From Syntrophorhabdus sp. (GTDB lineage Bacteria > Desulfobacterota > BSN033 > UBA1163), in assembly GCA_020724025.1 (NCBI GenBank), contig DYHU01000018.1, positions 1 through 23,838 on the forward strand: a stretch of DNA of 23,838 nt, written 5' to 3'. How positions within the stretch are numbered: position 1 is the stretch's first letter; each line of letters opens with the position of its first letter. Positions 1 to 6,627 of this stretch are shown piece by piece. The position numbers were made by a program, and so were the translations under genes. The notes beneath the pieces were generated by a model. That model had not been told where the DNA came from. It saw nothing but the letters and a program-made list of their open reading frames with translations, and did not search any database.

Positions 1-104
1 TCATTGACGACATGAAAAACCATGTGGAAGTGGCCGTTTCTTTAGGCATACAGGGCATTCATTTTGTTTCTGCTGATCAATTGAGAAAAGAACTAAACAT
101 GTAA
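1..104 (+). CDS. HAD-type hydrolase, C-terminal end (partial)
   Basis: The plus-strand frame that starts at base 3 runs 33 codons to a TAA at 102-104. The visible residues include IDDMKNHVEVA, then LGIQGIHF and a final LRKEL. This matches the usual end of HAD superfamily hydrolases: an (F/I)-D-D motif for the acidic magnesium-binding motif IV, a spaced N-x-x-x-A helix, and an L-G-I-x-G-I-x-F strand. The rest of the gene lies left of the window, so substrate and exact family cannot be given. Phosphatase, epoxide hydrolase-like and beta-phosphoglucomutase-like members all end this way. Confidence 0.6.
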   Translation, partial: IDDMKNHVEVAVSLGIQGIHFVSADQLRKELNM

Positions 105-182
105 CTAAATTCCATAAATAAGAATTGAGGTAACATTTTAGTTTTTTGAAAAAGAGTCCTGATCAAAGCTATATGATATCTC

Positions 183-259
183 AAATCCCCCTCGATCCCC
201 CTTTGCCAAAGGGGGAAGTATTTCTCCTCCCTTTGAAAAAGGGAGGCCGGGAGGGATTT
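183..259. repeat. C/G-rich palindromic intergenic element
   Basis: A 77-base element begins AAATCCCCCTC and ends GAGGGATTT, with imperfect terminal inverted repeats of about 20 bases. Inside are two smaller hairpins, CCCCCTTTGCCAAAGGGGG and CTCCCTTTGAAAAAGGGAG. It has no coding capacity. Similar C-tract/G-tract palindromes are scattered between genes in many delta-proteobacterial-type genomes. A related but longer element occupies 5047-5148 in this window. Confidence 0.6.
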
Positions 260-518
260 AAGAATACTTTTTCAAAGCGCTAAAGTGTTACGAATTGAAA
301 ATTCTTAGATTCGTTTTGGATAACCAAATCCTTCCGGAATTGCAATTCTTTCCTGTCTTAGAAATAGTACCCTGCGGGCCCACCCCCAAGACGCGGACTT
401 CTTCCTGAAAGTCTCAAAATTTCAACAGCGATGGATATGCAAGATTTCAAACGGCAATAATTGAAGGACATCTTTTTCATAATTATGATATGTAAACAGT
501 GGAAAAGTCGCAAGGTCG

Positions 519-640
519 TCATATTGAGATTTTGCATAAAGGCAGCAAAAACAGTCCGATGCACCCCCCTATAAAGCCAAGGATAACGGACTCCATGATA
601 AATGCAGCCAGAATGTTTCTTCGTTGAAAATCGACAATGC
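519..640 (-). pseudogene. FtsX/MacB-type ABC permease remnant
   Basis: Translating the minus strand from about 638 gives FQRRNILAAF, then MESVILGFIGGCIGLF, and a TGA at 519-521. The pattern R-R-x-I-L-x-A-F-x-x-E-S-x-x-L-G-x-x-G-G-x-x-G is the signature of the last membrane helix pair of FtsX/MacB/DevC-type ABC permeases, where it normally follows an A-L-G-F motif. Only about 35 residues survive. The upstream part would have lain where the integrase gene now ends, and after the stop the frames no longer resemble the family. It is best read as a decayed end of a permease gene, directly abutting the integrase stop at 650. Confidence 0.55.
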
Positions 641-649
641 CGAAATCCT

Positions 650-1981
650 TTAGACGTCGCCGGACCCTGCGGATTTGGGTGATCCTTCCAGGAGGAGATC
701 AAGTGGGCTTTTCGGTGCTGTCGTCATTTCCCGCATGACATGGGTATAGATCATGGTCGTTTCGACATTCTGGTGTCCCAGAAGGGTCTGGATTTCACGG
801 ATGTTGACGCCGTTCATGAGGAGATGGGTGCCGAAACTGTGACGCAATGTGTGAACGGACACCTGCTTCGCAATGCCGGCCTTCCTTGTGGCTGTTCCCA
901 CAGCTTTCTGGATGGAGGTTTCATCCATGTGATGACGCCTGACTATTCCGCTTCTGGGATCCACGGACAGCTTCGAAGAGGGGAAAACAAACTGCCAGGC
1001 CCAGTCCTTTGCGGCGTTCGGATACTTCCGGCCGAGAGCGTCAGGCAGATAGACCTCCCCAAATCCCTTTGCAAGGTCCTGATTGTGTAATGCCTTGACT
1101 TCCGTCAGGTGCTGTTGAAGGGGTTCCCGGACGGCCCCAGGCAGGATTGTCGAACGGTCTTTGTCCCCCTTGGATGCCCGAACGAAAATCAGCCCTGATT
1201 CAAAATCGACATCCTTGACCCGCAGACGGGCCAGCTCCATAAGGCGAAGGCCTGCCCCGTACAGCATCTGGGCAATCAAAAGCTGTTTTCCTTCCATATG
1301 GGAGAATAGCTGCCGTACTTCCTCGACGGTCAATACGACAGGAAGTTTCGGTCCACGCTTTGCCCGGATGGTGCTGCTCATGTCCCCAATTTCGATCTTC
1401 AGGACATTCCGGAACAGGAACAGGAGGGCGTTAAATGCCTGATTCTGTGTCGAAGCGGAAACCTTCTTGTGGACGGCCAAATGCGTCAAGAACTCCCGGA
1501 TATCTTCGGCGCACGGTGTTTCTTGAAGAAGCCCGCCTTTCACATTGGCGGTGTAATCGAAAAAGCGCCTTGCCCAGTCCATGTAAGTCCGCTCCGTGCT
1601 AAGAGAATAGTGTTTCACACGGATGGCCTTCTGAATGCCTGCCATGACTAAGTCCGGGTCGAAAGGGCCAAATGTCGCTTTTATTTCGTCGTCGGCAGTT
1701 CCAGCCGCTTTTTCACCGTGAAAATGAGTGGTGTAGAGCTGAATGGCTTCTTTGGCTTGCTGGATCTGCCAGTCGGCAATGTTTTCCTGGGATTGTAGAT
1801 CCACCAGAAACAGCCGGAGCGCCTCTGCCGCATCAGCATTCTTCAGGCGTTTTGAAAACGTGAGATATCGGTTAGCCCAGTAGGCGTAGAAGGTTACGTT
1901 TTTCCCCGGCACGAGCTTTCGTGAAAGCAGATATTGCTGAAAATCAGGAAGGGTTTGTGAAGGTAACATTTTCTCTCTCAT
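650..1981 (-). CDS. intI: Integron-type tyrosine recombinase with extended N-terminus
   Basis: This 443-residue tyrosine recombinase cuts and rejoins DNA through a covalent phosphotyrosine. The catalytic set is complete: R246 (GAGLRLMEL), K271, H377 and R380 (HTLRHSFG), H403 (LLGH) and Y412 (MIYTHV). Residues 310-352 hold the insert typical of integron integrases, including [18 protein letters not shown] and DPRSG followed by RRHH, which separates IntI from XerC/XerD. Residues about 112-200 are the SAM-like core-binding domain. Residues 1-105 are an extra segment that looks like another SAM-like domain; classical IntI1 is about 337 residues long. The ATG at 1981 is preceded by AGGCAGGA at good spacing. 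A minus-strand promoter is likely at 2019-2048. No attC sites were found beside it, so it appears to be a solitary integrase. Confidence 0.88.
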   Translation of the reverse strand: MREKMLPSQTLPDFQQYLLSRKLVPGKNVTFYAYWANRYLTFSKRLKNADAAEALRLFLVDLQSQENIADWQIQQAKEAIQLYTTHFHGEKAAGTADDEIKATFGPFDPDLVMAGIQKAIRVKHYSLSTERTYMDWARRFFDYTANVKGGLLQETPCAEDIREFLTHLAVHKKVSASTQNQAFNALLFLFRNVLKIEIGDMSSTIRAKRGPKLPVVLTVEEVRQLFSHMEGKQLLIAQMLYGAGLRLMELARLRVKDVDFESGLIFVRASKGDKDRSTILPGAVREPLQQHLTEVKALHNQDLAKGFGEVYLPDALGRKYPNAAKDWAWQFVFPSSKLSVDPRSGIVRRHHMDETSIQKAVGTATRKAGIAKQVSVHTLRHSFGTHLLMNGVNIREIQTLLGHQNVETTMIYTHVMREMTTAPKSPLDLLLEGSPKSAGSGDV

Positions 1982-2018
1982 ATAAGTTCCTGCCTATGAT
2001 ATACGGATTCTGTATAAT

Positions 2019-2048
2019 ACGATATTATGGATCAATTACGGCAGTCAA
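2019..2048 (-). promoter_or_regulatory. Probable promoter of the integrase gene
   Basis: On the minus strand a TTGACT -35 box (2043-2048) is separated by 18 bases from TATCGT (2019-2024), about 40 bases upstream of the integrase start. It fits a housekeeping sigma-factor promoter. The surrounding DNA is A/T-rich. No LexA-type operator was recognised. Confidence 0.4.
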
Positions 2049-2165
2049 TAAGATTTTTCTTCAGAATTATTTGTTTTTGGGTTAAAATATAGTATTGTTA
2101 AACATAAATCGAAGGAACAAACCTCTTCCGTATAATTATTTTTAGCCAGGAAGGAGAAAGTCATT

Positions 2166-2520
2166 ATGGGACTCTTCAGCGGATTGTTCGGCGGAAGGCC
2201 ACAAGTGGACAGAGCACGATTGGAATCACTGACGCCACGCCTCACCTCGGAATTGAAGCTCGTCCGCGAGCAATTCGTATTTGCCGGGGTTACAGTGTGT
2301 GTGCACCACAATCAACGATCTCATGGTTGGGAAGGGTCAAGTGACCCCCGAAAACGTGGTTCTGATTCCTCAAAAGAACTTTTCCTACAGACTCGTTACA
2401 CTCTTTCAACCCGTAATCAACGGCGCCGCAGAAACCCAATCCTCACCCTTTGTAGGTGAAAGAAACAAACCCTTTTTTCATCTCCTCCTTACCGAAAGCC
2501 ATAATCGACCATTTTTGTAA
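2166..2520 (+). pseudogene. Unidentified ORF, probably frameshifted
   Basis: An ATG at 2166 has a good ribosome-binding site (AAGGAGAAAG, 2151-2160) and opens MGLFSGLFGGRP. The natural-looking residues continue to about FVFAGV near 2290. The frame then turns arginine-rich and stops at 2459. The neighbouring frame, open from 2281, reads TINDLMVGKGQVTPENVVL and later LVTLFQPVINGAAE, which looks protein-like, and ends at 2520. I read this as one or two degraded genes with a frameshift near 2285-2300. I do not recognise the family. Confidence 0.3.
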
Positions 2521-2563
2521 AGCATGCCTGATTTAAGTCGGTACTCATTGCTGCTCCTTTTCC

Positions 2564-2592
2564 TTGACACACAACTCCCTTTTTCATAGACT
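2564..2592 (+). promoter_or_regulatory. Probable promoter of the truncated thiolase
   Basis: A consensus TTGACA (2564-2569) is followed after 17 bases by TAGACT (2587-2592), which keeps four of six -10 positions. It lies 38 bases upstream of the thiolase ATG at 2631. The promoter appears intact although the gene it served is lost. Confidence 0.5.
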
Positions 2593-2630
2593 CAAATCAC
2601 CCAAAGGATTGAAGAAAAGGAGGTACAAAC

Positions 2631-2750
2631 ATGACGAAGTTGAGGGAAGTGGTGGTCGTGGATGCGGTGCGGTCTGCCATTGGCAAGTCGGGTTGGAAGG
2701 GAATGGAGAAAGGCGGTCAGAATGATGAAAGAGATCATAAGAAGCCTTAA
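2631..2750 (+). pseudogene. Acetyl-CoA acetyltransferase (thiolase) 5' fragment
   Basis: The ATG at 2631 follows a near-perfect AAAAGGAGG (2615-2623) at 7-base spacing. It encodes 39 residues opening MTKLREVVVVDAVRSAIGK and then KGMEKGG. This is the characteristic first strand of thiolases (V-V-x-V-D-A-V-R-[ST]-x-x-G), which condense or cleave acyl-CoA. Thiolases are about 390 residues; here similarity ends near residue 30 and a TAA follows at 2748-2750, two bases from the end of the convergent pyruvate kinase gene. A deletion at about 2720 seems to have removed the body of the gene. The short peptide could not be an enzyme. Confidence 0.7.
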
Positions 2751-2752
2751 AT

Positions 2753-4180
2753 CTACTCCACAATCTCCACTTTGATGAGGTTGGTGGTGCCAGGGATGCT
2801 GATGGGAACCCCTGCGATAATCACAATCCGGTCTCCCACAGAAGCCATACCCAACTCCTTCGGCATCCTCTTTGATCTCTCCAACATATCATCCGTATCT
2901 TTCCAATCAGAGACAAGAACCGGATGGACCCCCCAGCAGAGATTGAGCCTCCTGCCTGTGGAGAGATGACGACTCAAAGCGAGGATTGGCTGTCTGGGAC
3001 GAAGTCTCGAAACCCATCTCGCAGTGCTTCCGGATTCGGTAGGAGTGACAATAACCGTTGCCCTTACCTCCTGTGCCAAAAAAGAGGCGGCACGGCTGAT
3101 CGCCTGAGGAAGATCGCTTCCCCCTTCGATTTCTCTCCTTAAAAATGAATCGTGTGGAAATTCTTCCTCAGCGGCTTGGGCAGTCTTAGCCATCATCTGA
3201 ACAGCCTCAACAGGAAACCGACCGCTCGCGGTCTCCTCTGAAAGCATCACCGCATCGGTCCCATCATAGATGGCATTGACCACATCCGTCACTTCTGCCC
3301 TTGTGGGTTGTGTGTGGTCCACCATCGACATGAGCATCTGGGTGGCAGTGATCACAGGTTTTCCGGATAAATTGGCTTTCCGGATCAGCATCTTCTGGAC
3401 ATTGGGAATTCTTTCAAGAGGAGTTTCCACCCCCAGATCTCCCCTCGCCACCATGATTCCATCTGAAATGGATAAAATTTCGTCGATATTTTCCAGGGCC
3501 TCTCTCCTCTCGATCTTTGCAATCACAGGGATATCGGCCGATCCTTTTTTCAATACATGTTTAACCCTCTCGATATCAGCCGCTTCTTTGACATAGGAGA
3601 GGCCAACCCAATCGACTCCATTTTCGATACCAAAGAGGAGGTCCTCACGGTCTTTCTCTGTAAAGGCCGCTGCCCGAATAGCCCCGGTAGGAATATTGAT
3701 CCCCTTGTGGGAGGTCAAAACCCCTCCCACAACGACCTGACATTGAATATCCTTCCCATCCGTCTCCAAGACCTGAAGCTCAATGGTTCCGTCTGAAAGA
3801 AAAATTCTATCTCCCGGTTTTACCTCGTTGGGGAGGGGGAGATAGGTGACGGAAACTCCCTTTTCATCACCCACCTTCTCCCGGTTCGTCAGAAGAAACC
3901 TTTCTCTTCTTTTCAACTCGATCCCGCCTTCTTTCACCTTTCCGATCCGAATTTTTGGGCCCGAGAGGTCCTGGAGGATCGCAACGGGTGTTCCCAATCG
4001 ATCTGCGATCTCGCGAATGGTTTTGATCTTTCTTAAATGCTCCTCATGAGTCCCATGAGAAAAATTGAGCCGTGCCATATTCATCCCGGCCCTGATCAGA
4101 TTTTCCAGGATTCCGGGAGACTCACTTGCCGGGCCGATGGTGCAGACGATCTTCGTCTTCCGCCGATTGACTTCAACCAT
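2753..4180 (-). CDS. pyk: Pyruvate kinase
   Basis: This 475-residue protein converts phosphoenolpyruvate and ADP to pyruvate and ATP, the last glycolytic step. The family motifs are present in order: KIVCTIGP near residue 9, MARLNFSHG for the substrate and potassium site, LSGPKIRIG, the catalytic-lysine signature PVIAKIER, IMVARGDLGVE for magnesium binding, and VITATQML with TQPTRAEVTDV. The C-terminal third is the usual regulatory domain (VIVTPTESGSTAR). The length is normal for a complete bacterial enzyme. The ATG at 4180 lies inside the end of the YihY-type gene with an 8-base overlap, and AAAGGAGA precedes it, so the two are cotranscribed and probably translationally coupled. The gene converges on the thiolase remnant. 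Confidence 0.97.
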   Translation of the reverse strand: MVEVNRRKTKIVCTIGPASESPGILENLIRAGMNMARLNFSHGTHEEHLRKIKTIREIADRLGTPVAILQDLSGPKIRIGKVKEGGIELKRRERFLLTNREKVGDEKGVSVTYLPLPNEVKPGDRIFLSDGTIELQVLETDGKDIQCQVVVGGVLTSHKGINIPTGAIRAAAFTEKDREDLLFGIENGVDWVGLSYVKEAADIERVKHVLKKGSADIPVIAKIERREALENIDEILSISDGIMVARGDLGVETPLERIPNVQKMLIRKANLSGKPVITATQMLMSMVDHTQPTRAEVTDVVNAIYDGTDAVMLSEETASGRFPVEAVQMMAKTAQAAEEEFPHDSFLRREIEGGSDLPQAISRAASFLAQEVRATVIVTPTESGSTARWVSRLRPRQPILALSRHLSTGRRLNLCWGVHPVLVSDWKDTDDMLERSKRMPKELGMASVGDRIVIIAGVPISIPGTTNLIKVEIVE

Positions 4181-5018
4181 TGCCCCTCTCCTTTCCCTTC
4201 TCCAAAAAAAATATTGTTTCCCCTCCCAGGAGGACGATGACGGAGGAGTAGTAAACCCATAAGAAGAAAATGATCAGGGCGCTCAAGGAACCATAGACCA
4301 CCGAAAATCTTCCAATGTTGAGGACGTACCATCCGAACAACTGTTTGGCGACCTCCCAGAACAGACTGATGAAGAAGGCGGTCTGAAGAGCGGTCCTGTA
4401 ATGGATTTTTCTATTGGGAATGATCTTATAGATCAAGAAGAACATCCAGAAGGTAAAGAGAAAGGGGAGGAGGTATTTTAGGAAGAGTCCGAGGATGGGG
4501 TCCAGATCCAGAGGGGCTTTAAAACGATAACGCTGAGTGTAAGTCATCAATGAAGTGAGTCCCATGCTTGCCAGGTGAGAAATTCCTGCCAACCCGATCA
4601 TCAAAAGGTCGATCGCCTTTCCATGGAAAATTCCCCGCTCTTTTTTCACCTGAAAGACGATATTGAAGGCCGTCCTCAGGGAGCTGAAGACCCATGTGGA
4701 GGTCCAGATCAATCCAACGATGCCCAGTATCCCGGCAATTTTTCGGCTCTGAATGATCCTCAAGATATTCTTCATAATCCTCGGATCTAAAGCAGGAGCC
4801 ATCCCCTCAAGGTAACGCCGGATATGGGTCAATACCTCTTTATCGCTGTAGAGGTAGGTCCCGACCAGACCCAGCAGCATGAGGCTCAGGGGAATCAAGC
4901 AGATGATGAGATTGAAGGTGATCCCTGCGGAGAGAAAAAAACCATGGTCCCTATCAAATTTTTTCAGGACAGCCCAGAGAAATTTGAATCTCCTGGAGAT
5001 TTCTCTTTTCCGGTTCAT
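4173..5018 (-). CDS. YihY/UPF0761 (BrkB-type) inner-membrane protein
   Basis: I place the start at the ATG at 5018, giving 281 residues opening MNRKREISRRFKFLW. The open frame extends upstream to 5120, but that extension (PPPPVSSPIEGGGG) is translated from the repeat element at 5047-5148 and is unlikely to be coding. An AGGTG sits 11 bases before the ATG. The protein has about six membrane segments and the marks of the YihY family: AGITFNLI and IPL near residue 30, YKIIPNRKI near residue 200, and YGSLSALIIFFLWVYY with GGE at the end. Its molecular function is not established; the old link to ribonuclease BN is considered wrong. It overlaps pyk by 8 bases. Confidence 0.85.
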   Translation of the reverse strand: MNRKREISRRFKFLWAVLKKFDRDHGFFLSAGITFNLIICLIPLSLMLLGLVGTYLYSDKEVLTHIRRYLEGMAPALDPRIMKNILRIIQSRKIAGILGIVGLIWTSTWVFSSLRTAFNIVFQVKKERGIFHGKAIDLLMIGLAGISHLASMGLTSLMTYTQRYRFKAPLDLDPILGLFLKYLLPFLFTFWMFFLIYKIIPNRKIHYRTALQTAFFISLFWEVAKQLFGWYVLNIGRFSVVYGSLSALIIFFLWVYYSSVIVLLGGETIFFLEKGKERGNG

Positions 5019-5046
5019 CGATGCCTTTTCACCTACCGCCTTCCGC

Positions 5047-5148
5047 AAACCTCCTCCCCCTTCGATGGGGGAGGATACAGGTGGGGGTGGACCTAAGGAT
5101 ATATCCCCCCTCCCCTTCATCCCCTCCCACGTTGGGGAGGGGAGGTTT
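5047..5148. repeat. C/G-rich palindromic intergenic element, second copy type
   Basis: The element begins AAACCTCCTCCCCC and ends GGGGAGGGGAGGTTT, giving imperfect terminal inverted repeats of about 17 bases. It contains an internal CCTCCCCC-GGGGGAGG hairpin (loop TTCGAT) and a CCCCTCCC-GGGGAGGGG hairpin followed by a T run. It sits between the YajG-like gene and the YihY-type gene. It resembles the element at 183-259 in composition and architecture, not in exact sequence. A miniature mobile or REP-like origin is possible. Confidence 0.55.
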
Positions 5149-5194
5149 TTTTAGAAAGCGTTAGAGATAAATTCTCAGAATCAACTATGTAAGC

Positions 5195-5806
5195 CTAATA
5201 AGGGTTCGAGAAGAAGGCATCGAAGATGTCGGCCAGGATCTGGTTGACCATCTCTTTAACCTTCTCGGGTGTTGATCTGGCCAGGGTCAAATCCTTTTCC
5301 ACTTCGATATTTCTGGTAAAGACCTTGCCCTCCTTCTTTACCCCTAAATGGATGACGAAGTGAATCCCGGCCTTAACATGGGTCCTGAAGGCTTCGGCTC
5401 TTCCTTCTATCCAGAACTTCTTGATCTCGATCATCAGGGTAGAATCCGACTCCATCGTCTTTAAAGATTCCGGCCTCCCGTCCCAGGCTGAAAGGGGAAC
5501 GATCTTAATTCCATTACGGGTAAGAGCGCTGGTAAGAGAATCCGTAATTGCCTTCTCCAGAGGAAAAGGGTCGCTCTTAAAATAACTCGTTGCTCCCCGG
5601 TAAGGGAGATGATGTCCAATATATAATCTGTCCGCTCGTTCATCTCTGAATGGAGCAATCGCAAGAACAGGTCCGATCTTCTGCTGAAGCGAGGAAAATT
5701 CCTTCGCCGGTTGATACCGGATGAGAAGAGAATGAGTCCCTGCCCTGGCACAGCATAAAAAGAAAAGACTTAAAAAGAGTAATATAGGATAACGAAACGT
5801 CCTCAT
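5195..5806 (-). CDS. YajG-like lipoprotein
   Basis: This 203-residue protein has a hydrophobic export signal (residues 5-20) ending FLCCA. Cys19 or Cys20 could be lipidated, but the lipobox is poor because a bulky residue or a cysteine precedes it. After the signal come a strand rich in V-L-A-I, the motif FRDERADRLYIGHH, then ITDSLTSALTRNGI. This order (D-x-R, then an amphipathic helix before a hydrophobic strand) resembles the YajG/Lipoprotein_16 family of outer-membrane-associated lipoproteins, whose role is unknown. The start at 5806 has AAGGAGG five bases upstream, which supports it strongly. The gene is divergent from the NfeD-like gene; a perfect TATAAT (5928-5933, minus strand) upstream may be its -10 box. 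Confidence 0.6.
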   Translation of the reverse strand: MRTFRYPILLFLSLFFLCCARAGTHSLLIRYQPAKEFSSLQQKIGPVLAIAPFRDERADRLYIGHHLPYRGATSYFKSDPFPLEKAITDSLTSALTRNGIKIVPLSAWDGRPESLKTMESDSTLMIEIKKFWIEGRAEAFRTHVKAGIHFVIHLGVKKEGKVFTRNIEVEKDLTLARSTPEKVKEMVNQILADIFDAFFSNPY

Positions 5807-5927
5807 GTATGCCTCCTTATTTCGCTATGGGGTTGTCATTTATTTTACTTTTAATCGGCGCAAAAAGCAAAACCCCTTTTTTTAGACAGAGTGCGGGGTT
5901 TACATTTAGGCTCTTTGCCACTAAAAT

Positions 5928-5933
5928 ATTATA
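5928..5933 (-). promoter_or_regulatory. Possible -10 box for the YajG-like gene
   Basis: A perfect TATAAT occurs on the minus strand in A/T-rich DNA about 120 bases upstream of the YajG-like start. No good -35 box lies at the right distance. Between it and the gene is an inverted repeat AAACCCC/GGGGTTT (5870-5876 with 5895-5901) in what would be the leader. Confidence 0.25.
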
Positions 5934-5997
5934 TCAAAAATTTGAAATTTCACTGGTAGAACCGCTACCCATTTCGATAGGAAAGGGATCGTAAACA

Positions 5998-6408
5998 TTG
6001 ATGAAGAGAAAGGACTGGTCCGTTCAGCTCATATTGAGATACGCCCTGTTTCAGATACCGAGCCTTGCCCTCCTCATATCGATTCTAATTCTAATCCACC
6101 AGTGGGTTGATCTTCCGACCTGGCTCACCTGGGGTTCAATTGCCCTCTGGATCGTAAAGGATATCGTCCTCTTTCCCCTTGTATGGCGGGCTTATGATCG
6201 AAGTCGAATGAAAGACCTCCATCAGCGAATCGGCGGTGAAGCCATTGTGGAGACTCGATTGGCTCCTTCAGGATATGTTCGCATCCACGGAGAGCTGTGG
6301 CAGGCTGAAGTCGAAGATGGTGTTAAACCCATCGAAAAGGGAGAGGTTGTCTCGGTTCGAGGAATTCGTGGGCTTGTTCTCCTCGTCCGTCCAAGAGTGA
6401 CTGGGTAG
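5998..6408 (+). CDS. Small NfeD-like membrane protein
   Basis: This 136-residue protein has two membrane segments near residues 14-34 and 41-62 (LALLISILILI; WGSIALWIVKDIVLFPLV). After these comes a soluble region of about 65 residues with IGGEAIVETRLAPSGYVRIHGELWQA and KGEVVSVRGIRGLVLLV. This is the OB-fold of the NfeD C-terminal domain: G-x-A, then G-x-V-x-[IV]-x-G-x-x-W-x-A, then a G-x-x-V-x-V-x-x-x-x-G-L strand. NfeD proteins associate with stomatin-type membrane proteins in membrane quality control; no stomatin gene is visible here. A TTG at 5998 has AAAGGGA at 9-base spacing; the adjacent ATG at 6001 is nearly as good. It is the only complete plus-strand gene in the window. Confidence 0.75.
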   Translation: MMKRKDWSVQLILRYALFQIPSLALLISILILIHQWVDLPTWLTWGSIALWIVKDIVLFPLVWRAYDRSRMKDLHQRIGGEAIVETRLAPSGYVRIHGELWQAEVEDGVKPIEKGEVVSVRGIRGLVLLVRPRVTG

Positions 6409-6439
6409 GGGAACCCCCCTGGAGGACTCCCTGCCTGCG

Positions 6440-6537
6440 CCTGCCTGCAGTAGGCAGGGAAGACCGTCCCTACGTAAATGGCAAAATCAACCCATTCGAC
6501 TCCCCGGTCTGAAGCCCGGGGTATGCTCAGGGTTGAT
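6440..6537. repeat. Two intergenic hairpins downstream of the NfeD-like gene
   Basis: The first hairpin is CCTGCCT/AGGCAGG (6440-6458). The second is a nested palindrome in which ATCAACCC (6486-6493) pairs with GGGTTGAT (6530-6537) around an inner CCCCGG/CCGGGG stem (6502-6521). Neither encodes anything. They fill the space between two convergent genes. Confidence 0.55.
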
Positions 6538-6544
6538 ACTGAGC

Positions 6545-6582
6545 GGCGCAAAACCCCGATTTAAAAATCGGGGTTTTGCGCC
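6545..6582. terminator. Perfect 38-base palindrome, probable bidirectional terminator
   Basis: GGCGCAAAACCCCGATTT (6545-6562) is followed by AA and its exact reverse complement (6565-6582). It lies between the plus-strand NfeD-like gene and the convergent site-2 protease gene, where a two-way terminator is expected. The stem is much longer than typical and has no long T run directly after it, so a repeat origin is also possible. Confidence 0.5.
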
Positions 6583-6627
6583 GTCGAACGTATCAATTTT
6601 CATCCTTCGCAGGCGCCCCAAGACCAT

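Larger units (their letters stand above)
105..649. other. Gene-poor stretch between HAD end and integrase
   Basis: No intact gene is seen here. The stretch holds the palindromic element at 183-259 and the permease scrap at about 519-640. The remainder (260-518) has no recognisable coding or RNA signature. An open minus-strand frame at 358-702 reads mostly through the permease scrap in the wrong frame and is not considered a gene. Confidence 0.6.
1982..2750. other. Decayed intergenic stretch between integrase and pyk
   Basis: This stretch of about 770 bases holds no intact gene. It contains an unidentified plus-strand ORF with a frameshifted continuation (2166-2520) and the 5' end of a thiolase gene with its promoter (2564-2750). 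No attI or attC structure could be recognised. Confidence 0.5.

Noticed and set aside
358..702. A 114-codon minus-strand open frame downstream of the integrase
   Set aside because: It starts inside the integrase coding region, reads the permease scrap in the wrong frame and has no family pattern.
740..1863. Several plus-strand frames across the integrase gene
   Set aside because: They are antisense shadows of the integrase with no family features.
1982..2560. attI/attC recombination sites next to the integrase
   Set aside because: A lone GTTAAAC at about 2097 has no matching RYYYAAC partner at attC spacing; no convincing site was seen.
5018..5120. An N-terminal extension of the YihY-type protein
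   Set aside because: The extra residues are translated from a palindromic repeat and the family begins at the later ATG.
5809..5994. A 61-codon plus-strand frame before the NfeD-like gene
   Set aside because: No ribosome-binding site, low-complexity composition, and it covers the divergent promoter region.
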